64,000 nt of DNA, from assembly GCA_009739215.1 (NCBI GenBank), contig VSJF01000004.1, positions 2,604,001-2,668,000 on the forward strand, given 5' to 3'. This DNA is from Floccularia luteovirens. Lineage: Eukaryota; Basidiomycota; Agaricomycetes; Agaricales; Squamanitaceae. Position numbers and translations under genes: made by a program. Below the pieces are notes generated by a model. That model was given only the letters and a program-made list of their open reading frames with translations, ran no database searches and was not told the origin of the DNA. This document shows, one piece after another, positions 56,170 through 64,000 of this stretch (positions within the stretch are counted from its first letter, which is position 1; every line of letters begins with the position of its first letter).

Positions 56170-58370
56170 TCACATATCACCATCATCAGTAGTACCCTCA
56201 ACCTCCGCCTCCCAATCCAATTTTACAGGTTCCAAATAACTCTCGGGTACAAGCGCATGTTTATTCGCTGTATTCGAAGCTGCTCCATCTTCGTCCTGAA
56301 GTCGTTCATCCAAAACAACCGCCCAACCAACTCCGCCACCTCTCCCGACGACTCTCACGAGTTGATCTTCTTCTAATCTCATCTCTGCAGTCCCTTCGGG
56401 CTCGAATGCGTACAATGCACGATATAAACCTGGATATAGCGGTTCTTCTTCGTCGCCCTCGATCATGACGTTATCGTCTTCTTCTGCATCGTGATATTCC
56501 TCATCGTCATCGTCATCGTCTTGAATCTCTCGAAAGTTGATATCCAGATCTCTTCGACTAGGGAACCCTTCTCGACCCTCGTCATCGTCTGCACGAGTGA
56601 CCATAATTTCATCAAATCCTGGATTCCAACTCTGCCAAATCTTGCCCATCCCCATTCTGAACCCATCCCACTCTCCCACATCCTCTCCTTCCCAACCTCC
56701 TCCACCATCCCTATCCCTATCTCCACCCCCACCTTCACCATCCTCACTACTCGTAAAACTCTCAATACTCACACCACTAACTCTCTCAACACCCAATCTC
56801 CTATTCAACCTCCCCACTCGATTCTCTTTTGGTACAAGCGGTCCTCGACCTACAAAACGCACGTCGTCCTCGTTAAAACCATAATCTCGAATTCGAATTT
56901 GTACACGGTAGGTATGTCGTGGTGTTGTTGGAGATGCAGATGAAGATACACGAGTTGTTGATGCGGAGAATGGGGTAGTTGTAGGGAAAGATTCAGAAAG
57001 TGGAGATGCGACGGGAGTGAAACCAGTGCCAGGGCCACTGAATACACCTGGATTCAAGCTTAAACGGCGTGCTGCTTTGGGAGATGTTGATGCTGAAGAT
57101 GGTTTGTTGCGCCGTAAGGAATTCGCGCGGGACACGGCGGTGGATGGGGGACGAGATGACTTGGAACGTGTGGATGAAGATGTAGAGGGGGCACCTGAAA
57201 TGCGTCGAGATAGTGCAGGAGAAGGAGGGGCTGGGCGATTTGGGGTGGGTGCATTAGCTGGCATTGAATCACTGGTGAGAAAGGGGATTGTTTTTGATTG
57301 AGAATATGTGCGATGATGTGATGCTGGAGTAATTATGTATGATGGTGAATGGGGTTCTTGTATAGCAATCGAATTTTGTGGATCCTCTGTTGGATGGGTT
57401 GTATCTGATGTTGCGGCTGTTGTGGTTGTATCCGGCTTTTTCCCAGGAGACAACCCATTAGCGGTTGCCCCATTAGAATGGATAAAACTTTCAGCAAAGG
57501 GTGTTGGGGTCGAGGACAACGTTGGTGTCGCCTGTACCATATCCTGACTGGGGGTAGTTGGAGTAAAAACGGTTGAGTCGTACAAAGGAGAAGACCGTCT
57601 CGAATCTTTCATGACACCAGATGTGCCAGTAATTGGAGCCGATTTATCGTGGTCAACCGAGCTTCGTTGTGATCTCGGCGTATGGTTACCCGTATCCAAC
57701 ACTGTGGCTGTTCCATTCGTGTCATCGTCTCGTTTGGTGGTGTAAGCGATTGGTGTGCTTCCCTTTCTCCCTGTTCGACCTGGTGGTGGGGGTTTGACAG
57801 CGAATTCGTGTGCACCGGGCATTGGAGGGGGTAGGAAAGATGAAGATGGGGATGGGAAAGGAGATGCTGATGCTGGAGCATCCAGGGATAGTGACAGACG
57901 GGAACCACGATCTTGGTGAACTAAAAGTTATGTTGTCAGTCAATTGATATACATAAATGATGAAAGCGGATTGGAGATGAGAGAAAGGGACGGGAAGAAA
58001 GAACAATTACAATGACGAAAGAGAAAGTCTTTAACAGCAGAAGTGAAACAAAAGGAACAACAGGGTTGGGGTAACAGCATGGGCATGCCTGTGACTGATT
58101 AGCGATGCTGTGAAAGAAGACAACCACGCTTTACTGCATCCATGCGTGATATCAACAGCTTGTCTTCGGGCGTACCTGAAGTCTACGAAGATTGCATCCC
58201 CCTACCCACGCAACACCCCGATAAGGGACCTCATACAGGCACTCACTCCATTCCAACCTCTCCACGCTGGCCGCGGTAGACAGATTTGATAACAAAAGGA
58301 AAACACGAGATGCAAGAAAACATAAAGGAAGCTTACCTTTTGATGGATCAGGCAATACTGCAGAAGCCAT
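56170..58370 (-). CDS. SH3-domain protein with a long disordered N-terminus
   Basis: Probable adaptor that binds proline-rich partners, 594 residues. Exon 1 is 58337–58370 (MASAVLPDPSKV across the junction) and exon 2 is 56170–57920. Residues up to about 300 are low-complexity and Ser/Pro/Thr-rich. A conserved-looking block, RHTYRVQIRIRDYGFNEDDV followed by RFVGRGPLVPKENR, precedes an acidic Gly/Asp-rich stretch. The SH3 domain is near the C-terminus: GLYRALYAFEPEGTAEMRLE (ALYDFEP-type start), then VGWAVVLDERLQDEDG and HALVPESYLEPVKLDWEAE (VPxxYLE end). An insertion in the n-Src/distal region is unusual. The form is closest to Nbp2-like SH3 proteins, but I cannot assign it firmly. A decayed duplicate lies directly beyond its 3' end. 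Confidence 0.78.
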
Positions 58371-58702
58371 TATATTTCGTCAGGTAGATGATGACGGCAA
58401 TGAGATTGGAAGAGTAACAGGGTTTAATTGGGATGGTCTTAATTGACAAAGGATCAATTATTTGATCCAGAAGTGGTAAGCTGTTGGGTAATTGGTGAAC
58501 CTTGTTTATAATAAAAAATTTGTGTTGTGCAAAAGAAAAACACAGAGATTTATAGGAGAACGAAAAGGATGAGAAAAGGAAGGAATATACGGTTGGTATC
58601 CAAGGTGAAAACAAGGGCAACTCCCGTCAAGCCGTCATCAACTCCGTTGCCATCCTCTTTGTGTGTCCTTGTTTCTTTCACGTGCTATTACTAATCTCCT
58701 CT
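58371..58702. other. Interval between the SH3 gene and the MTAP locus
   Basis: Promoter side of the SH3 gene and 3' side of the MTAP locus, both minus. Nothing further is seen. If the MTAP frame is read past an extra base near 58725 its end would move to about 58679. Confidence 0.5.
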
Positions 58703-59794
58703 TCAAAATACTCCGGAAGTATAAACTGCCAATTTCTTTCTATCCTCCGGTCTCTGTTTCTCAGACCGAGGCATTATACTAAACTTCATTCCACCGACTT
58801 CTTCAAGGAAGACGTTAGCTTCGTCACCTTCTAGCGCGGAATGCAGATCATCGAGAATGGTAGCTGCGACATGCCGCGAGGTCTCTGCGTTTGCTTGGAG
58901 TGTTTCAAAGACTTGAGCAGCAGTTACAGATGCTGAGTGTGGACGCCAGGAATCGTAATCTGTCGCTGTCGCGATAAGGGCATAGCTGTGTAAGATTCAT
59001 CATTTATCGAGCAACAAAAAATGAGAACAAAGAAACGTACCTGAGTTCTGCCTCCCTAGCGAGTTTAGATTCAGGTAAGACACTCATATTAATTAGATCG
59101 CCACCCCATTGGCGATACATGATACTCTCAGCCCTGGTTGAAAACTGGGGGCCTTCCATACACACAATGCATTTATCCGCAAACAACTTAACCCCCCTCC
59201 CCTCCTCATCTAGCGCTTTCTTAACAGCGTTCCTCTAGCCATTTTACTAGTTTCCTCACTGAACTGGATCACCGAACATCGCATGTGCCACAATGCTGGT
59301 TCCCTCGAAAAACGAGGCAGGTCCGTATACCCTTGGTTCTATCAATGATCTGCGTAGGTAGGACGAATGATCCAGGTAGAGATCTCTTCTCTCAAGGGAC
59401 CCCACAGCGGAAAAGGCGATAACTGCGCGTACACCAAGGGATTTCAAAGCGGCTATGTTGGCGCGTGAGGGTACAGCTGATGGTGATATCGTATGACCCA
59501 CGCCATGTCTTGCTAGGAACGCTACGCATATCCCAGATGGCAGAGAAGCTATGGTAATCGGAGAGCTTGGAAATCCCCAGGGCTACAATAACATATAAAT
59601 TCAGAACAGGAAGACAAGATGGAAACATACTGTTTCTGGGTTCACATGTCGTCTGTAAAATCAGAAAGTAGTGTAAATAGGAAGCCGGAACAGTACAGGG
59701 TTGTTTCAGGGGAAACTGACATAAAAGTTAGGTTGTCGAGGTGGTACAGACCGCTTCCCCCAATAACACCGATAAGTACCGTCTCTGCTGCCAT
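58703..59794 (-). pseudogene. MEU1: S-methyl-5'-thioadenosine phosphorylase locus with several 1-nt insertions
   Basis: Methionine-salvage enzyme (MTA phosphorylase) by homology. Exons are 59721–59794, 59631–59652, 59041–59582 and 58703–58985. The start MAAETVLIGVIGGSGLYHLD, then PWGFPSSPITIASLPSGI and RHGVGHTISPSAVPSRANIA, is perfectly in frame up to AFSAVGSL. From there to [11 protein letters not shown] the coding sense needs six separate single extra bases removed (near 59391, 59376, 59323, 59267, 59250 and 59232). Read as it stands it gives a scrambled segment and a TGA after AMFGDPVQ. The rest ([56 protein letters not shown]) is clean until a seventh extra base near 58725 changes the last residues. 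All seven are insertions. It is either a recent pseudogene or local sequence error. Confidence 0.75.
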
Positions 59795-61952
59795 TTGTAT
59801 TATATCGATGCGTGGACAGACCGATTATAAGAAGTCTACGCAAAAATTCACCAGATCTAAACTCCGACGGCGATAACGACTTTGATCGTGACATAAGATA
59901 TTTGGAAATGCTGTTAGTAACAAACAATGGCACGTGGTTGAGTGCCGGAAGTTTGGTAACGGTATAACATCAGTCAAAACCTCTTAACCTACGGTTTCGG
60001 TTCATCTCTACCTTGTCATTGTTGAACGATATCAAGCTCAGCTCTACAGCACCAGATGCCACAACAAAAATCCATGCTTGGGAACCAGGAATAAGGACAG
60101 GATGAAACCCTCAAGAGGATGGTGAGTGTAAACTAAAATAACAGCATGGCTATAATGAAAGTATTCATTTGTGCTCCGGTTGTTGGGATCTATGCATATG
60201 TATAACTGTGATGCACTCCAGCATAAAACGAACAACGAACAGAGCCGAACCGCCACCAGCAAGATTAGACTCCCAAATTTAACAAATTCCTGCTTGATCT
60301 TCCTAAAATTGATACCCTCACCTTCTTGACTATGGGGAAACTGTATAGTGCTAGCTACCATCGTAGAAAGAGGTTGAACAGCTTTTGGCTCTGTGTGTAT
60401 CTTGGCAGTTGAGGGGTACTCCCAGTGCCTCCAACGGGGACATACTTGATTTCCTGCCATGTGATACTCCGATGCGTTCACCCTAAAGCGTTGACCGTTT
60501 GAAAATAGTACATTGTGTTCTACTTCTTTGCTGAAGATGAAACTGGAAGGGCATCTATAATTGAACGCTTTGCATGCTGGTGGAGGTTTATTATATCAGA
60601 CTTTGGACAGCAGGCCTGCCTGCCAAATGAAAAGATAAGGGTGAAACTGCTATTTTATTTTTGTAATGAACAGTGAACAGTTTCTGTGATCTTATATGGA
60701 AGATCCAAAGAGATGCCGACGGCGGAGTAAGCTAGTTAGCGAATGAGCATCGCACTCATTCGTGAGCTCATTGGTCTTATGCTATTACTTATCGCAGTGT
60801 CGTAACTCTTAAAGATGAACAGATCGCGAAAAAAATGCGGGGTATGGTAAAGATAGGTAGTGAGCGTTAGCAACTTCGCTCTGTCTGCGAAAATCGACAT
60901 TCCATAGGCCCGCTTTATTGGTAGTTATGGAAGATGCGGCGCGATCTCAGCGGTGATTGGACCAAAATTATACTGACCTGATAGAACTTCACAAGAGCCG
61001 TTTAGACGTAGAAACTCATGACGTGGTAACCAGGCCCCTGAGGTTAGCCCCATGGATAAGAGCATGTATGTTATATATATTAAATCTAATAGTTACCGGT
61101 GTATCGAACTAGTAATTTCCGTAACACCGGTGGGGCTTTAAAAAAAATGTGCGAGTTAATATATGTGGAACAATGCTTGCACGCACCGCAACCCAAGCTC
61201 TTATGCGTGGTATGGTTTGTATCAGCTATGGAATGGTGTTGAATAACCATTTACTTGGTGGGTTGTACGAGGCTAAACCAGAAGGTTCATAATCTTCGAT
61301 ATAAATTTCCTAATTGAGCAGATTTCCTTTTATGTTGCTGGCGATTCAAATTCAATCAATGAATGTCCATCGTCAATGTTCCAGCTTCAAGCTTCAAGGA
61401 TTAGAAACACTGATATGCACAGCAACATCAGATCGACCTTTGATATTGTGCGGACCTGGAACGTGGGGAAGATCTCCATTCTTGAAACTCCACTCTCGTT
61501 CTTATCTGTCTAAAATTGGTGCGGGTGGAACGGTTTTAGCAAGAATCTAGCGGCCTGTGGACGTTCCCAGATATTGAACGGGATCTTGGAATCGGTGCGT
61601 ATAAGAAAATTTGTTCAAGTTATTCCTCCGAACTTCGAATTGCCCAACTTTGAGCTCCGTTCGGTTAGGTTTCGGTTCGAACCACATGGCTCAACCGAAT
61701 GTTTGCTCTCACCGAAGCAAACTAACCGAACTCATACCAACCACCCTTTGCTTTCCTGAAAATTACCAACTCTACTTATTGTTGTTTTTGATTTGTGACA
61801 GTAATGGACATAGGTCTCGATCAAAACGGTAGTGTATCAGAGATACCTATCACCAGCTTTGAACGCCCTGCTCCCTCTATACTTTTTATAAATAGGGCAG
61901 AAGTTTCATACTCTTATTACCCATTAGATACATCTGTTCTTTATTCAGTGCC
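59795..61952. other. Gene-poor stretch with a small membrane-family relic
   Basis: Holds the minus-strand relic listed at 60044–60481; otherwise no gene. The plus-strand frames 61314–61550 and 61574–61832 are unsupported. Small hairpins occur near 60740–60770 (gcgaatgag against ctcattcg) and near 61096–61135 (accggtgt against acaccggt). Confidence 0.45.
60044..60481 (-). pseudogene. Possible relic of the small membrane protein family
   Basis: The open frame encodes a single hydrophobic segment, SLILLVAVRLCSLFVLCWSA, and ends HHPLEGFILSLFLVPKHGFL. The last part resembles HHTLEGLIRSLLLVLRQFL of the gene at 52384, both in residues and in DNA, but the following LLSWPLYYARR block is missing and the frame stops. 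It may be a truncated family member with new upstream sequence, or a chance frame across a decayed copy. Confidence 0.4.
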
Positions 61953-63408
61953 ATGGCCTCTTTAATGGACGGGAAAGGTCAGACAATACCCTCGATTCAA
62001 CCCAACTCCTTCTAATGCTTTTTCGTGTACAGTTTGGCTCGCTCTACGTACTCTTCCAGATAATCCCACACCTGAAGACTCTCCTTACAACTACTTCCCG
62101 ATTAAATATGTCGCTACCATTTTCTTAGTTCTGTATTCAATTTCAACATGTCTGTTCTTGTTCCGTTTCGCACTGTTCTCATCGCACCCTGCTGATAATC
62201 TGACGAACAGTGGTTCACGTTGGACAATCGATTTACTTTCGCATGTGGTGGTTACTGCCTACAGCAGTTTTGTGTGGCTTTCTCGAAATTCTTGGATGGT
62301 CGGGAAGGTTATGGTCAAGCATATCGCCATTTCTTGACAGTCCATTCCAGATGCAGTACGTAGCATCAACTATTGAGACAGTGATATAGAAATCGATGCC
62401 ACCATACAGGATCACTGCGACAATCCTAGGGCCGACCCCTTTGCTGGCTGCAAATTTCGTGATATTGGGTCTGTTCATTAAGTATCTTGGCACGGCATAT
62501 AGCCGTTTGAGCCCCAAACTCCGTGTGCTTCATTTTTTGTCGCATCAAGTAGCTTGATACCTAACAAACTCTTCAGATGCTATCATATTTTGTACATGCG
62601 TAAGGAAACCATCTCAACACGCTCAATTGTTGTGTTGATATTTTGCCCTTTAGGATGTAGTATCTCTTGTGGTACAGGGCGTTGGTGGAGGACTTGCTGC
62701 GTCTGCTGACACGGACGAAGGTGCGCGCAGGGTGAGCTATTTCAGTATTCAGGTCTAACCTTGATTCAGTGCTAAACAATATTTATATCAGGGCGGGAAT
62801 ATCATGCTTGGTGGCATCGCATTTCAGTTGGGTGGGTGGGGGTTTTTATTAGGATGTTTATCATCAGTGAAAGCTGACGTTTTTCATTCTGGAAGTTACG
62901 ATCTCAGTTTTTGCGATATGTGGGACCGAGTTCTTCATCAGATACCTCAAAGATCGCCCGTTACAATCTGCTATGATATCGGGTGAATCCCCAGTTCGCA
63001 GAAAAATGGACAGTCGTATGAAGATAATGAGTATAGCTTTGGTTTTTATCACTATCTGTCTGTTCATACGGTAAGCGCTTGATAGAACTGGCTAGAAATC
63101 TCAACGAACTCACACGACGATCCAAGTGCAATATACCGGACAATAGAACTTTCGGATGGTTGGAATGGTCGAATAATCAGTACCCAAATTTACTTTAGTA
63201 CGTATATCCCCTCACTTTTCGGTCCTGGCTCTGACTGTATCATATTTTAGATATCTTGGACGGTGCCATGGTGATACTAGCAATCTATACCCTAAACTTT
63301 GCCCATCCTGGATACTTATTACCATCTAAAGTTACAACAACATTCAATGGTGCGAACGATGGTTACAAGAACGGTGTTGCAGAGCACCATCATGACACCA
63401 CGGCATGA
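61953..63408 (+). CDS. RTA1-like seven-pass membrane protein, copy 2
   Basis: Paralogue of copy 1, in opposite orientation. Ten exons: 61953–61977, 62033–62149, 62211–62355, 62410–62522, 62577–62599, 62654–62731, 62792–62831, 62896–63070, 63127–63197 and 63251–63408; 314 residues, exon lengths identical to copy 1. Family blocks are MWWLLPTAVLCGFLEILGW, TPLLAANFVILGLFIKYLG, DVVSLVVQGVGGGLAA, GGNIMLGGIAFQL, GTEFFIRYLKDRP, YRTIELSDGWNG and LNFAHPGYLLPSK. The acceptor of exon 8 (ctggaag, then ttacg) was selected because it alone joins the two halves in frame. All splice sites are GT–AG and no lesion is seen. In yeast and other fungi RTA1 proteins are plasma-membrane proteins tied to lipid or drug stress; the substrate here is unknown. 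Confidence 0.92.
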
Positions 63409-64000
63409 AGCCAGATCTGGAATGAATATTATCTTTAGATTGCGCTACGCATGTCACCCCCATCAGATATAAATGACATGTAGAATTAATGTAATAGCCA
63501 TGTTATATTTGTGCAATGTTCGGTCTGAACCCACTTTTACAGTCATTTCGCATTCACTCCCTATTCCATCACCTCAGACTCCACCCTGACTTACACCCTT
63601 TCGTGATTTCACTAAGCATGATGTGTATTTTGTAGATATGTCGAGGGCTACTTGCACGCCAAAACAGAATTAGGTATTACGATGTCAAAGGAGACAGTGT
63701 CATCATCGAAGGAGATGCTCTTAAGAAGTGCCATTACTGTATCCAGGTTTATACCGTGCCTTGTACACATTCGAACTCGAACGGACCGCAGAGATGGGGT
63801 TAGAAGTCCAAATTGGCAGATCATTGGAGGGGTGGAGGTAGGTTGCACCGTGAAAAGACAATTCACCGGTAAGAAGGTCTGGATCTGAGATCTGATTAGT
63901 TTTGTGTCAATCGGCAGATGCTATTGGTGACAAACAAAGTCAATTAAACACTCCTTCACTTTTCGAGTCCGCGCTCATCATCGTGGCCTTGCAATGTTTT
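63409..64000 (+). other. Right-edge region, possible partial gene
   Basis: From about 63650 a plus-strand sense frame reads YYDVKGDSVIIEGDALKKCH and then CIQ before a possible donor. The last bases read TPSLFESALIIVALQCF. These pieces resemble one exon and the C-terminal end of another agaricomycete DUF6593-like protein. The connecting exons could not be fixed and the gene, if real, runs off the window edge. Treat as unproven. Confidence 0.3.

Noticed and set aside
56491..56943. Plus-strand open frames of 150 and 115 codons
   Set aside because: They are antisense to the low-complexity part of the SH3 gene and consist of Ser/Thr/Pro runs mirroring it.

Overview
The window looks like nuclear DNA of an agaricomycete basidiomycete. 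The genes are eukaryotic and dense, and split by many short GT–AG introns (mostly about 45–80 nt). Two genes look like DUF6593 proteins, a family I know mainly from Agaricomycetes. RTA1-like genes and repeated families of multi-pass membrane proteins also fit a mushroom-forming fungus. I assembled exons by hand from splice sites, reading phase and protein family similarity; no search was run.

Conserved housekeeping genes sit mainly in the left half and near the right edge: a DNAJC3/P58IPK-like co-chaperone (1–1616, 5' end outside the window), the CCAAT-binding subunit HAP5/NF-YC (8886–9683, minus), the AAA+ ATPase RVB1 (12395–14478, minus) and the divergent ribosome-biogenesis gene TSR2 (14622–15185, plus), a COQ2-type UbiA prenyltransferase (24312–25652, minus), a mitochondrial PPR protein (26693–28438, plus), the ribosome-quality-control protein RQC1/TCF25 (28580–31527, minus), an SH3 protein (56170–58370, minus) and a methylthioadenosine phosphorylase locus that appears broken (58703–59794, minus).

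Between them are fast-evolving accessory blocks. At 16.8–21.9 kb there is a tandem family of three small proteins with a His...Asn-Cys signature like the LRAT/DeSI/NlpC-P60 (permuted papain-like) fold: one decayed copy and two that look alive and share a 225-bp identical tract, which suggests gene conversion. A 511-bp element with 66–67-bp inverted termini and many short internal palindromes follows at 22.4 kb. At 32–45 kb a 575-residue multi-pass membrane protein is present as one intact gene and two pseudogenes, with a young Ty3/gypsy-like retrotransposon (34310–40162, identical 143-bp LTRs, CTAT target duplication) inserted between copies. Two intact RTA1-like genes in opposite orientation (46.7–48.2 kb and 62.0–63.4 kb) have identical exon lengths, and an exon relic lies at 41.7 kb. 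A small membrane protein family is scattered at 52.4, 54.7 and 60.1 kb, probably related to the gene at 2.5–3.7 kb; the 54.7 kb copy lies inside a decayed duplicate of the SH3 gene.

The overall picture is a stable core interleaved with birth-and-death membrane or secondary-metabolism-like families, mobile elements and relics. I found no convincing tRNA, rRNA or CRISPR feature.
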